Of a DNA stretch of 52,251 nucleotides, positions 21,955 through 34,023 are shown piece by piece. Source of the DNA: Chromera velia. Lineage: Eukaryota; Sar; Chromeraceae. Numbering within the stretch: position 1 is the first letter of the stretch; each line of letters begins with the position of its first letter. A program made the translations under genes and the position numbers. The notes beneath the pieces were generated by a model. It was not told the DNA's origin. It worked only from the letters and a program-made list of their open reading frames with translations, and did not search any database. Location of the stretch: NCBI GenBank assembly GCA_018398765.1, contig JAHBMJ010000254.1, forward strand, positions 1 through 52,251. The letters run 5' to 3'.

Positions 21955-22811
21955 GCTCTTGTCTTCCTCTCCCGTCTACGCACGGTTCTCAGTCTGATGC
22001 TTCTTCTTGGAAGGGCCCACACAACAACGGCAGGAGGAGATGTCCCGACAAAGCCAAGAGCACATGGCGACTGCAGGCGGGGAAAAGACACCCAGTCAGC
22101 GGTCAAGATCTCCTTCTGACAGAAAGCTAGAGCCTTTTCGGGACGTGTCGGGACAGCATGCAGAGGAAAAGCAGTGCAACTGCATGTTGTTTGTGCGATA
22201 CACTGAGTGTTGTTCAGACTGTCTAAGACGATGGGTGCATGTCCTCGTGTAGCTTTGCCACGGGACTCAATCTTCCACCAGGCTCTATAGAACAAGAGCA
22301 TTTCTTCCTTATAATTGTGCGGTTCGTGGCATTCATTATATTAATATATATCTCGTATACACATGTACGTTTCGATCGTTTCTTTGATATTTATCTGATA
22401 TAAATTCGTATTGCAACACATATGGCAGCATCACTGCATCCGCTCGCACATGCAATTAAGCGACATCGCGACATATGTTGTTGCAAGCGCGCGTGCATGC
22501 GCGCGCACGCATTTCCCCTGACCACAAAAATCGTGACAAAATTTGGTTTTTGCGCCCTGCAAGGAAGCCATGAGAACTCCATAGAACTCCGAACTTTGGA
22601 ATCCTGTATACAATTTGGTAGAAGGTGTCATCTCGACTGCAGCAGATGGATGGCAGTGTTTTTCCGCTGTTTGCACGCAAACTGCTGCGCTCCAGTGAGT
22701 GGGCAAAAGTGAGACAAAGTAATCCGTTTTCAAATCAACTTACTTGTATAGTCAATTCGAAGCTGAAGAGTCGCAAGAATTCCTTCCCACTGAGTGAGCG
22801 AGCAAGGGAGG
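21955..22811. other. Divergent intergenic region (about 860 bp)
   Basis: Separates the starts of the minus-strand filamin-repeat gene and the plus-strand TBC gene, so it should hold two promoters. It has an A+T-rich patch near 22300-22410 and a CG-alternating GCGCGCGTGCATGCGCGCGC stretch near 22490. No TATA-like element is placed convincingly. Confidence 0.45.
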
Positions 22812-24688
22812 ATGATTCTGGATGATTCTTTCTGGGAGGAGGAGGCGGAGGCTCCCTTGATGAACAGAAATGCTGGGTGTTTGACGAAGGAATCTGCCAG
22901 CAAGCTCACAGAGCGTGCTAGCATGTGGGCGGATCTGATCAAGAAACCGAAAGAGGTTCCCGTCTCCTTTTCCTTCAAAGAGAACTGTGGGGACGAGGCT
23001 GCTGAGAGAATATTCAAAGAGGACGCCATCCGAACGTTCAAATCCGAGAAACGCCGCTCTGAAATGCGGGCGGTGCTGCGAGCTTTGTGGGGGGAGATTG
23101 GGGACTACCACCAGGGACAGGGTTACGTCGTTTCGTTTCTTCTTCTTTTTCTGCCCAAGGAGGAGGTGGCAGAGATCTGCATGAACTTGTACAGACAGGA
23201 CAGGTATATGCCCAGATACTGGCATGCAGCCCCTGCAGATTTTGTGAGAGACGCCCGAGTCTTCCGGAAATTAATGAAGAAACTGCACCCGGAAGTGGAG
23301 ACCCACGTCTCCTCCAAAGTCGTCCCAGAAGCCTATGCGTCCAAATGGTCTGTCTGTCTGTCTGTCTGTCTGTGTCTGTCTGTCTGTCTGTCTGTCTGTC
23401 ATGAAGAAAAAGAGGGAGAAGAAGAAGAAACATATAGTCTGTCTGTCTGTCTGTCTTTCTGCCCGTCGAAAGAAAGAAAGGAAGGAAGAAAGAAAGAAAA
23501 CTCAGAGGAGAGTGGTGGGTGGCTGCATGCAATGTTCAGTTGAGATGGTTAGTAGAGAGCCAGCAGTGTGTTTTTGTGGTGTCGGCCGGATGCGGCCGTG
23601 TGTCGTTTTTCCGTTCCCCTTTCCGCCTACCCGACACTCTGAGTCTCCTTTTTGATTCGCTTTGGCGTTCGTTCCTTGGAAGGAAGGAACCAGTAGGAAG
23701 GAAGGAAGGAAGGAAGGAAGGAAGGAACGAGTGGTCGCTGTTGCGCTGACTTTGATGTTTCTTTTTTTCCTTTCGCTTGCTGGTGGCTTCCTCCGCCTTT
23801 TCTCTTTTTTTTTTTTTTTTTCTGGCGGTCTTTCTTGCGATTTGCCTCCTGGTTGCCCTGTTTCTTAGCTGGACTGCTTGATCGATTGAATTTCTTTTTG
23901 GTGCAAGAGGGCTGGATCCACCTTGTTCTTCCTTCCTTCTGGGTGCCTTTTCGTTTTCCTCTTTTCTTTCTTTCTTCGGTGAATCTTTGATATATCCGTG
24001 TTCTTCCTTCCGTGTGGGCCCCCTTCTTTTTTTCTGCTCCCCTCGGAGGTGGGTGTTCATGCACGAGCACCGTCACCGTCCCCTTCCTTACCTTCGTCTG
24101 GATTCGGTTTGTGACGTTCCGATCTGTCGGGAGGTCTGTTGGTTGACCGGACTGCTTGAGTGAGTGAGTGCCAGGACGCTTGGAGGCTTGGAGGCTCTTC
24201 CCTGTCCTCTCTCTCTATTTCTTTTAATACTCTCATGTCGATCCTCTAATTCCTTTCCCGTCTGTCTCTCCTTCCTGCCCTCCTCCTTCTGCCTGCAGGT
24301 TTGTGGGATTGTGCGTCCACGTTCTTCCTTTCGCCTTCTTGCTGGACTTCCTCGAACTTTTCTTTCAAGAGGGGTACCCCGCACTGTTCAGGTCTGTGTG
24401 GATTTATTTTCATTCATACAGAAATACAGAATAAAAATAAATACATGCATCTTTCAAGAGGGGTACCCCGCACTGTTCAGGTCTATCTGGTGGGAGTGTG
24501 AGAGTGGGCGGGTAGGGGTGTTCTTTTTGCGAAGCCCTGCAGAGTCTGTACCACCAATTTGATCTGTCTCCCCGTCCGTTTGTCCGTTCGTCCGTAGGTC
24601 TGTCGGTCTGAGGACTCAGAAAAGGAAGTGGATTTTCGTGAATGAAAGGAAACAGAAGGAAACTGTACAGTCTGTCTGTCTGTCTGGC

Positions 24689-24721
<33 letters not shown>

Positions 24722-25089
24722 TTTTCTCTTCTCTAGAAATTTTGTCTTTGTTTTCCTCAGGTGTGCCCATCAACCTTCTGCAAAGTCGCCCCCTCAATTC
24801 TTGTGTTTCCTTTCCCTCCTGTTGTGCCTGACACATTGATCCCCTCCCCTACGTGTAGATTCCGTTTGTCCTTCTGTGGCTGCTCCTCATCTCTCTGTGT
24901 GCTTCTCGTCTCTCTGAGAGTGTGTGTCTGCTTGCCATGAGACGCAAAAAGGAAACGCCCCCGTGCCCCCATTTTGTATGCAAAAACGTTTCTGGGCGGG
25001 GTGGGGGGGTAGCATTTTGTTGTGCTCTCTTTCTCCCGAGGGCTCATAGTTGCGCGCGCGCGCGCGTGTGGATGTGTGTGTATGTGTGT

Positions 25090-25121
<32 letters not shown>

Positions 25122-25483
25122 TTTGATGCAGGTTCGCCCTGGCCCTAGTTGAGGTTCTGAAGTGCGACATCCTCTCTGCCTCCGACGTCTCGAAGGTCCT
25201 TCAGGCCCTCCGGCTGGACGCGGCAGTGTACCCTGACCCCCCTTCAACCAAGGCAAGTTCGAAGAAGGAAGAGGAAGGGAGAGGTGTGGAGTTTCCCTTC
25301 CGGGACATTGTGGAGAGAGCGCGTTCGAACGAGGGGGTCCTGAAGGATGTCGATTTGGGGAGTCTGCGGGCAGAGGCGGTGGAGGAGATGGCAGAGGAGG
25401 CACGGAAGAGGGAGGAAAGAATGAAGGCGATGGAGGACGACGACGACGATGAAATTGTTTTCTCTGATGAGGAGGAAAATTGA
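22812..25483 (+). CDS. TBC-domain (Rab GTPase-activating-like) protein
   Basis: Three exons, all joined in phase 2: 22812-23347, 24299-24391, 25132-25483; 326 residues. The fold is a TBC domain: FKEDAIRTF carries the arginine-finger motif (D-x-x-RT), followed by YHQGQGYV, the equivalent of the catalytic YxQG glutamine finger; then VSFLLLFLPKEEVAEICMNL, the FRKLMKKLHPEVETHV helix, and AYASKW-FVGLCVHVLPFAFLLDF across the first splice. The C-terminus is a charged tail (ARKREERMKAMEDDDDDEI). TBC proteins speed GTP hydrolysis by Rab GTPases in membrane traffic; both finger residues being present suggests activity. Start ATG 22812 is the first in frame, but a 5' exon cannot be excluded. The end of exon 2 is duplicated in intron 2 (element E8). 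Confidence 0.8.
23346..23400. repeat. (CTGT)n directly at a splice donor
   Basis: The donor of TBC exon 1 (TG|GTCTGT) is the first unit of a CTGT microsatellite, so donor and repeat are one sequence. A (GGAA)n tract lies further along the same intron at about 23690-23727. Confidence 0.85.
24361..24484. repeat. Hairpin-like insert between 35-bp direct repeats at a splice donor (element E8)
   Basis: Identical 35-bp copies at 24361-24395 and 24450-24484 flank a 54-bp insert with an inverted repeat (TTTATTTTCATTC / GAATAAAAATAAA, one mismatch), the motif CATACAGAA and an ACATGCA end. The left copy is the end of TBC exon 2 plus its GTCTGT donor; the right copy is a decoy exon end and donor (GTCTAT) within the intron. 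Reading through to the second donor meets a TAA. Confidence 0.9.
24673..25122. repeat. Intronic (CTGT)n and (TG)n/(CG)n tracts
   Basis: CTGT repeats at about 24675-24722 and a CG-then-TG dinucleotide run at about 25053-25122, ending just before the TBC exon 3 acceptor (GATGCAG). Confidence 0.85.
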
Positions 25484-26680
25484 GGGAGGGAGGGACTTCA
25501 GTTAGGGAGGGAGAAAAGAAGCATGCATGTAAAGGGAAAAATGAGAATGTAATTAAGAAAGTTACGAGAGGGAGTGACGGGCTTTTGGGGGTCCTTGTTT
25601 TGTTTCGAGATTAGGAATAACGGAGGGGTGAAGGTCAAAAAAGGAAGTTCATTCATTTGTTTCGTGCAACACGAAAATTTGTTTGTCGAATACATCTGAC
25701 ATTGATCGATCTATTCATTGAAGTATGGTTCAAGTATCGCATGTGCTGTATCCTACGGCACGTTTTTGTTCTCAATGAAAGAAAGGGGACGCGCATGGGT
25801 AAGAAACAGTGGCGGCCGGGAAAGGAGAGGGCAATCGATTTGCCCTTCTGCTACGGATTGGTAAGGTGACCCCGGTCTTAGCACTTTGAATTTGGTAGCT
25901 TAGATGACAGCTAGGCTCTGGCTGGCCATGACTACTACATTGACTTGCAAACTTTGATGATTATTAGTCAACTCAGTTCAAGTTTTAAGCATTGTAATAA
26001 GCAATGAAAGGGTATAGCCTATTAAAGACCTTATACATACAATATAGCACTCTAAAGGCGTTGTCTCTCGGATAAAACGCCTTTTTGTACAACGTCTCTA
26101 TAGCGTAGCACCAAGGAATGTAGAGGATATAGTAGAGGAATGACTCTGAACGTCTTTAAATGCTACACCACTACATACCACTACCACCTCATCTAGACCC
26201 CCACTGGATTGTTTTAGATTGTTTAAAGACTATGGTGACTAACAAAAGTTATTTTATCAAACTTTATAAAATGATGATTCAAATCAAAAAAATAATTGAA
26301 TTTAATAACAAAAAATGGTATAAAATAGTAAAAAATGGTAAATTCTTGTTTGTTTAAAGAACAAAACTTTATGTCCTTAAATGTTCTATCACACACACAG
26401 TCCTGAAATTTTTTTCCAGATACCTGCTAGTATGACGAAGATTGAACCCAGCATCCAGCATCGAACCTTCTAGACCGATACGTGTACTAACGAACACTAC
26501 CAATACAGTAGAGCCAGTACTGAACGTTCAATAAACTCTTAATCGATACAGCACTTTAACTGCATATACCGATACGTCGGATCCTCTATACTTATAGGCA
26601 CCCTGGCCTTTATATTAATTCTGTCTCCTTCTAGCCAATCGCGTCGGAGGAGTACGGAACAATGGGCTCTCGTCCCCTAA
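25484..26680. other. Gene-poor A+T-rich region
   Basis: Follows the TBC stop. No supported coding frame or RNA gene is seen. Confidence 0.5.
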
Positions 26681-26684
26681 CTTT

Positions 26685-27245
26685 GCTAGTAATTTTGTAT
26701 AATTCTGCAACTAGCTAGGCAATTAGGTTAACACCAGCAATTCTTTCTAGAATTCTTTTGAAACACTTATAAGTGCGTACATGTGATAAATGAGTTAGTG
26801 GTGCTTTAGAGCACTGTCGCCGTTTTGTGTTATAGAGGTCGGCGCAGGTCGCCCCCACAAACGGCACGGGGGTATACCTCATTGCTGAGGCTCAAACTAG
26901 CTGAGTATAGCTCAAACTAGGGCTCAGACCACACCTCCTAGCCCACCTGGTTTCCCAAGTAGCTAACAAACAACTACAAATAACAATCTGTCCGCGCTTT
27001 GCATGTTATGGCCTATGGATGTCTATGGGCTGTAATAGGCTGCCCAGAGAAAGGAGAACGTCTTGATCAAAAGTTTTAGAAGTAAAATGGATCCATATGT
27101 GATCCTTCGCGCCTTTAGGTTTTTGCGCTGGGAGAAAGCAAAAAAGAAATGTTGTTATTTTTTCAAAACTCTCCCAAAACTCTTTTCTTCGAAGACTCGA
27201 ACGAGTATTCACTCATATTCCCAGAGCGCTGCCTGCATAACTTAG
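26685..27245. repeat. Dispersed repeat, copy A
   Basis: Shares many blocks in the same order with 32370-33620, including CTAACTTTGCTA, TTAGTGGTGCTTTA, GGTATACCTC...GCTGAGGCTC, TGTGATCCTTCGCG and AAAACTCT. This copy lacks the two insertions found in copy B. It has no coding capacity; the class is unknown. Confidence 0.7.
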
Positions 27246-27474
27246 ACTGTCAGATACTGTCAGAACCATGCTGTCTAAACTTGGGGGGGGCATGTTGTCT
27301 AAAGTTGACTGAGGAGGGGGGGGGGCGTAAGAAACATTCATGCCCCCCTTCCTCCCCGTCCACTTATCAACTTTAAAACAGTAAAAAAATGAAGTGGACA
27401 AAGAGAAATGTCAATGAAGGAAATATTATATCATTGAAGTCCACAAAGAGTGCGATTGTTTCATACTCAGTCTG

Positions 27475-28215
27475 TCCATCCATTTCTCCATCCAGTCCGA
27501 TCCAGTCATGACTCGACCCATCTACCTCCCCATCCATCTCAATTCATCCATCCATCCATCTAATATAGATCCACCCACCCATCCATCCATCTATCCATCC
27601 ACTCTTAGCATCCACTCATCCATCCATCTATCCATCCATCCACCCCTCCTTCCGGCCATGACTCCATCCATCTATTCATCTAGCAAGCCACCCAGCCAGC
27701 AACAAACTTTAAGCCATCCATCCATCCATCCATCCATGCATCCATCCATCCATCCATCCATGCATCCATCCATCCATCCATCCATCCATTTATCTATCTA
27801 CCAATCTGTCCACCCCTCCATCCAGCCATGACTTCGCTCATCCATCCACCCATCCAATGCATCCGCATCCGTCCATCCATCCCTCCATCCCTTCATCCAT
27901 CCACTCACTCATCCATCCATCTATCCATCTACCAATCTGTCCATCGCTGTCCATCCCTCAATCCCTCAACCCAGCCATGACTCCATCCATCCACCCATGC
28001 AACGAGCCATGACTCCATCCATCCATCCATCCATCCATCCATCCATCCATCCCCCCATCCCTCCATCCATCCAGCCATCCATCCATCTATTCATCCAACG
28101 CCATCCATATATCTATCTATCCATCCATCCATCCATCCTCCCACGTCCTCCCACCCACCATCCATCTGTCAATCTACATCCATCTACCAATCTGTCCATC
28201 CCTCCATCTAACTAG
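27475..28215. repeat. About 730-bp (CCAT)n/(ATCC)n satellite tract
   Basis: Degenerate CCAT units with interspersed CTAT, CACT and a few CCATGACT blocks. All three forward frames read as His/Pro/Ser/Ile repeats and should not be annotated as genes. Confidence 0.95.
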
Positions 28216-29600
28216 CCAGAACTCCACCCATGCATCTCCACCCATCCAAACAGCACAAAGCAACTGACCAGCAAAAGAGGATGCTACTTCCACAAGCAGA
28301 AGAAGGCCACAAGCAGAAGGAAACGTATTGAGGTCGATGTCACTGAAGCCATCTTCTGAAACCCACTTTTGTGATTTCGATCGCGAGCTCGGTCGAAATG
28401 CCATTTCGGCATCATTTCGGCCGGCATGCAATCGCGAGCTCACAGCATTCTCTGCTTCATCGAAGCCTATTTTCACTGGAAAAGACTGCCATCAGAAAAA
28501 GGAAAGCTTCTGACAGCATCTGAGAGCGCTGCAGAACCGCAGACGGCTCGTAGACGGACATTCCGATCAGACTGGGTTTTGATCGGAAGTCTGAAGCCCG
28601 ATCGCAGGTCGATCTGGCTTTGTGCGATTCAAAATTCAAAGCCGCTGAAAGCCATTTCCACCCTTTGCAACACAAAGACCAGCTCATAAAAAGGACTTTG
28701 GCAAGGCAAATGGCTTTCCGTTTCAAGCGGCTCACGATGAGCTCCCAGATTGAAGCCCATTCACTTCAACAGAACCTGCAAAGTCAAACAAAATGACACG
28801 CATGCACGCATCGCAAAATCGCGTGCAACACTTCGACGCACGCGCGCGCGCATGCAACACATGCAGTGTTGAATAAGCCGGGGGCATGCGTGCGGCGGCC
28901 GGGCCCGGGGTCCGACCCGGCCATCAGGTACGAGCGTGCCGCGTTGAATCTGGCAAATTAGAATCGGACGGTTTCACGGGCTGCAGAACGCTGCAGGACG
29001 TCGTCGATTCGTCCGACGTGCGCAGAAAAAAAATGTCGCTCATCTCGCTCGATCATCCACGTGCAAACATCGTGCAACTTATATATACAGCAAATCGTTT
29101 CCAAAACGCTCTAACGATGTCCACTGATCCCATCTGAATGAATCTCTGGCAACAATCTGGAATCTTTTTCAAGTCTATCTCTCCCAACGATGTGCCGAGT
29201 GCGCCCTGCTTCAGACTTTCTCGGGATATGCATCGTCGAAGCAGATCACCTTGCGAATGTTGGAGAAGCAGAGCAACTTCTCATTGAGAAAGATGCTGCC
29301 TGATGGTGAATTTTACTCTATGGCTGAACTTGCAAACCCATTCTGCCCCAACTCAGTCTACCAGCAACGTTTCTTTTGCTCTAGACACGGATAAAAGACG
29401 TTGAGACAAACCTGCATACCGAGACTGAAGAGCGCGCCACTTGAATCGGTAAGTCAGATTCCATCCTTACGTTTGTTTCCTCGCCTCCTGCTATTTTCCT
29501 GAACCATCTTTTCATTGACAAGCTAGTTCCTCATCGGATCTTCTGTAATCCGGGGGAGGAAAGCTGTATGAAGGAACTCTCCAACTCCCGAAGAGTTTAC
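28216..29600. other. Unassigned region
   Basis: G+C-richer sequence with GAAATGCC/GGCATT-type short inverted repeats near 28380-28440 and a CGCGCGCG stretch near 28840. Several overlapping frames on both strands are short and of no recognisable family. Nothing is called. Confidence 0.4.
28380..28441. repeat. Insert between 11-bp direct repeats (element E10)
   Basis: ATCGCGAGCTC at 28380-28390 and 28431-28441 flanks a 40-bp insert that contains a CGAAATG-C-CATTTCG palindrome and ends GGCATGCA, the same kind of end as elements E1, E4, E6 and E8. Confidence 0.55.
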
Positions 29601-32030
29601 AATTTTAATGAACATCCGCTTCCATCTTGCTCCTCCGCTTCTTTTCATGCATCTGCCTTCTTTCTGTCGCTCTTCTTTACTTAACTATGTTTATGCACAG
29701 CCTCAACCACGATTCCCCGCCTGGTAGACGTTGTCTGCATCGTTTGGAGACTGGAGACATGGAGTTAGACGTAGAGCTTCATAGCCTCAGAAGACGACAA
29801 GCCCATGAGGTCAGCTGTCCTGTTTCTTGCGTCTCTCCTGTTTGGTTGTTGTTGGGATGAGTGCCTTAGAGGTCTTTCAGAAAAGTCCGGTCGGTCTATT
29901 CAGCCAGCAGTCACATTGGAACACAGGCAAAACGACTCCACGGATCGAGAGACGGATCAGAAGGGGAAGCGACGGCTGCGTAAATCACGGAAGGGTCAGT
30001 AAAGGGGCTTGTGATCCGTCCGCATCCTTTTTTTTCGCGTCTGCACGCACGTACAGCAGCGCAGAAAGAAGGCAAATCTGCATACGAAATACTGGGGGGG
30101 GCTTGAGCTGCCTCGGATGTGCTCGTTTCCCACGGTCCCTTTCGCTAGAATGTGCCTGGCTGCATAGTCGGAAGGGTGGTTGTAGTGTTGTGGTGTTATG
30201 GTGGTCTGTTTCTCAAATGGATTTTTGTTTCTCACTCCCTGCATGAGTCTCCGTGCCGTGTGTGCAGAGGTCTCTCTCTTTCGATTCTTTTTTGGTTCAC
30301 CAAATGAACAGGGTTCCCTTTGCTCCTTCTTCTGTTCTCTTCTTTGGCCTGCTTCATTTTTGCCTCCCTCCCTCCCCTGCTGCTGCTACTGTTGTGCTCT
30401 TTGTGTGTATCTGGGAGGTCGTTTCGTCGCTCGCTCGCTCGATCGATCGATCCATAGAGGCTTGGAGACGGTGAGTGAGGGAGTGGGGGTGGCCGGGGGG
30501 CGGGGCGGGGCGGGAGAGGTGGAAGGACGTGCATGAGGAGAGGGTTAGTGTTGGATTCAGGGGAGTGCTGCAACGAGAGACGGCGTGGCTGAGAGGTCAG
30601 TTTGCTGTACGGATGCGTGAGGAGATGCAGAGGCTTGGATTGAAAGAGCTTAAATTCTTTTTTCCTTTTCAGCTTGAATCCTCTCTTCCCTTTCTCTCCT
30701 TTTCTTTTTTTCTTTCGTTTGTGGTTGGGGCGAGTGGATGCCTTAGAGGTCTTCGAGAAAAGTCCAGTTAGTCTACGCAGCCAGCAGTCACATTAGCGCT
30801 CTGTCGCTTGGATCTCTTTGTGGGTCTGCGTGTCTGGAGATGCGCTGCAAAGGTTTCATTTCTACAGCTCCTGTTTTTCAATTTCCTTCCTTCCCTCCTT
30901 CCCCCCTTCCTTCCATCTTCGAATAGGTTGAACTTCCCCCCTTTTTCTCTCGTTCTTCGCTTCCATGCAGGAAGGTTTGAGACAAGCTTTTAGGGGGGCG
31001 ACAAGCAGAGACGAGAGTGACGGGGTACATAGGAGACGTCGGCAACGGGAGAGAGGATATGACGCGAGACGGTCGGTTAAACTTTGTGTCTGTCACGGTT
31101 TTGCTTTGCTCTTAGGAAGTTGTTGAGCATGTCGAAGGTATTTGATGGATTATGTCAGATGTGAATTAGGTCGGCCATACAGTCAGTCCGGTTTCAAACA
31201 CTCAAAACGACCTGCTAATTATTAGACAGACAGACAGACAGACAGACAGAAAAGATAGATCGATTAGTTGGGGCAGCGGAGGCTCGGCACATCATCCACA
31301 CGAGAGAAGGGGGGGGTGTTTGAATCGGTACATGCCCGAGGCCGGTTGCTGTTACCTGCAGGGTGCTAATCAGAAAGGGAGTGCAAGTGGCTTGAGCGGC
31401 TCCGTCCAGTTCGCTCCTTTTATGACCTTAAGTTTTGAACCTGACTGACTGTACGTCGGCCGTGAATACAGTTTTCCCTTAATTGATTGCAAGGACTCTG
31501 AGACTCGGTTGATGTCTTTCGTCACGGATCGTCGCTTCAGTGTCCTTCAATACATCTCCCTTGTTTTAGTTTATTCACTGTATTATCTTTGCATTTCGGC
31601 GGTTCTGTCTTTCATGCTATCCCTTCTCTTTCCTTCACTTTCCTTTCTTTGTGCGTTCTCGTGTGCTTTCTTTTCTCTGTCGCTGCCTGTTTGTGAGTGC
31701 CTGCAGGAATTAAGTTCTGAGGGTGATCGATCATGGGGCGGTGAGCTGACTAGGACTTGGAGGAGACGGTGGGTGAGAGGAGACCAGAGGCGAAGAACTC
31801 ACTGGGAAGGAGGCCTGGAGACGGCGGTCGAGGGCAGGGGCCCCGGAGAGGGGTGAGGGATGGAGGGAGGGGCCTGAAGGGTGGCGGCGGTGTCACAACC
31901 GGCCGAAGAGAGAGTGCGGGATCGAGCGGGAGACGGAAAGGCCAAGACAGGAGGGGCAAAGGGTTGAAAGAAGGACGGGAGAGCTTATTAGTCAGAAGTG
32001 CTTTGCGTCTAAGTTAAGGGCATGACCTTA
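29601..32030 (+). other. Region with exon-like fragments, no gene resolved
   Basis: Several plus-strand stretches are flanked by plausible splice sites: 29701-29811 (TGCACAG before, GTCAGC after), a segment starting 30970 (CATGCAG before, open 46 codons) and one starting 31708 (CTGCAG before). They cannot be joined into one consistent frame and match no family known to me. About 70 bp at 29854-29919 recurs at 30728-30795. A (CAGA)n tract is at about 31225-31250. Confidence 0.25.
29854..30795. repeat. Pair of about 68-bp direct repeats 875 bp apart
   Basis: 29854-29919 and 30728-30795 share GCCTTAGAGGTCTT, GAAAAGTCC and CAGCCAGCAGTCACATT in order with scattered substitutions. The two copies suggest an old local duplication. 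Confidence 0.7.
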
Positions 32031-32420
32031 TCCAATTTTGGCCCGAATTGTCCAACAATTTGTTGAGCATAAATTGTATAAAAAGGTAGACTGCAGAGCG
32101 TTTGTTTAAACACGCATATATATGTTTGGTATAAATTTTGTGATATCCCCAGGCTACCCTGCGTAGTATTCCCCGCTACCATAATTATGCTGATACTACT
32201 ATATACAGTATATAAAACTAGCTAGATATATAAAGTGGTTTTTCCGAGAGGTTTTGTCATCATTCAAATGATAATTGATTGATCATTACTAGGATCATTA
32301 TCATTATTTAAAATTATACATTCTAAATCATCATTAGAGTCATCATCCTCACAGCCCTTCGTCCCTTAACTTTGCTAATTAATAAATTAAGTAGTAATTT
32401 TGTAACTAGCTAGACAACTA

Positions 32421-32642
32421 ACACCCCCCCTGACACTTCAATCTGTCTTGAAATGGATTTTTTAATGCTGCCCGCGCCTGCGGCGTGGTTCTTTCAAGAC
32501 TGTCTGCGTCTTCCACAAAAAACCTTAAATATATTTTATTTTGGCTACACCTTCGGCGTGCTACCTTCAAGTTAAACCACGCCTGCGGCGCAGGCGTTTC
32601 AAGTCGCGGCGTTTCAAGTTTACGGGAGTGTCAGGGGGGGTT
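32421..32642. mobile_element. MITE with terminal inverted repeats and 6-bp target duplication
   Basis: The 222-bp element starts ACACCCCCCCTGACACT and ends AGTGTCAGGGGGGGTT, forming inverted termini. CAACTA is duplicated exactly on both sides (32415-32420 and 32643-32648), marking the insertion. The interior has repeated TGCGGCG and TTTCAAG motifs and no coding capacity. The uninterrupted repeat copy A shows the empty-site context. Confidence 0.8.
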
Positions 32643-32804
32643 CAACTAGCTTAACACTAGCCATTCTTTAGAAACGCTTATATAAGTGAGCACATATGAT
32701 CATATATGTGATAAGTGATTTAGTGGTGCTTTACACCACTGGCGCTGTTTTCAAGTATTTTGTCTTATAGAGGTCGCCTCCGCAAACGGCACGAAGGTAT
32801 ACCT

Positions 32805-33057
32805 AGGCATCGGCTAAAGAAAAAAAGAAGAAAAAAATTCTCCAAAACTTTTTACTTTTTTTTTTTCTTTTCTTTTTCAGTCAGACAACTGTTATTTAAG
32901 TGTTGCAGAAGTATTGTTCATGTAGACGTCTTTATGTGGTGCATAACTGTTATTAAGTGTTGTTCCGAGGGAAAAAGTAAAAAAGAAAGAAAATTTAAAA
33001 AAAAGATCTCCTCTGATCGCTTACTTTTTTTCTTTTTTTTTTCTTTAGCCAACGCCT
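32805..33057. mobile_element. Second inverted-repeat insert in repeat copy B
   Basis: Termini AGGCATCGGCTAAAG and CTTTAGCCAACGCCT match as inverted repeats at 13 of 15 positions, extended by A-rich and T-rich arms. AGGTATACCT before and AGGTACACCT shortly after look like a duplicated target; copy A has a single such site. A doubled AACTGTTATT-AAGTGTTG motif lies in the middle. No coding capacity. Confidence 0.6.
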
Positions 33058-34023
33058 AAAGCCTGAGGTACACCTCATCGCTGAGGCTCAGACTAGGGCT
33101 TAAACCACACTTTGCCAGTGTGGCCTGCCTGGTTTCCCAGGCTACTAATAAATATTAATCTGTTTGCGCTTTGTATGTCACGGTTATTGTATGTTGTGGT
33201 CTATGAGCTGCTCAGAAAAAATATGAAAAAAGAGAACGTCTCGATCGAAAGTCTCAGAAGCAATAGGGATCCCGCGAAGAATCCGCATGTGATCCTTCGC
33301 GAAGTTTTTGAGGAGAAGGCAATTGCATGAGGGGGGGGAGAAAGCCATGAGCTCAGAGGGAGGAAGCTTGATTCAGCACTGCTGAAGAGGTCGCAACAAT
33401 TTAGACTCCTTACAACGATGGTGATTTGGAGTGAACACTAATTAATTGAGTGAAAACTGAACAATAGGCTTAGTCTAAGATAATAAAGACTAAAAAAAAA
33501 AAGAAGTGTTATTATTTTTTGAAAACTCTCTCAAAACTCTTAATTTTTCTCAAAAACTTGAACCTAGACTGAAACGTACACTCCCAGTGAGTCCTAGAGC
33601 TACCCAGAATGCTACGTGCACAACATATGCACAGCTTAGACTATTAGAACGATGAAGCACACTTAAGTTGACCTAACCACTTCTTTAAGTTACTACTCTT
33701 TATGTGATAAGTTATGTTAGACATACCTATATATACCTGCCTGTGAGGGAGAACTTTAGAGAACTTATGTATGAGATGATTGTCAGAGGGATTCAGATTA
33801 CCTGCTGGGGTCACAGCTGGACGGGGAAGGGATGCAGAGGCCTTTCTACCGCCGATGTATGCAAACGCCTATAAGCGCCTTATCAAGCTGTTATGGACCT
33901 GGCCCTGGCCCAGTGGCCTACACTTTCCCCCTTCCCCTCTAGGCCCGGCCTCCCGTCCCCCCCCAACCTGATGCAATTAACCGTCCGATCTCCGCCGTGC
34001 AGCCGGACCCCCCTAGCTCCCGC

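Larger units (their letters stand above)
32370..33620. repeat. Dispersed repeat, copy B, interrupted by two inserts
   Basis: Same ordered blocks as 26685-27245 but longer. It is split by the element at 32421-32642 and by the inverted-repeat insert at about 32805-33057, with more unmatched sequence near 33330-33500. Confidence 0.7.

Noticed and set aside
24392-24484. Use of the second donor copy in TBC exon 2
   Set aside because: Reading through the E8 insert meets an in-frame TAA, so the first donor must be the productive one.
27475-28215. CRISPR-like regular repeats
   Set aside because: The tract is a degenerate 4-bp satellite with no unique spacers, in a eukaryotic context.
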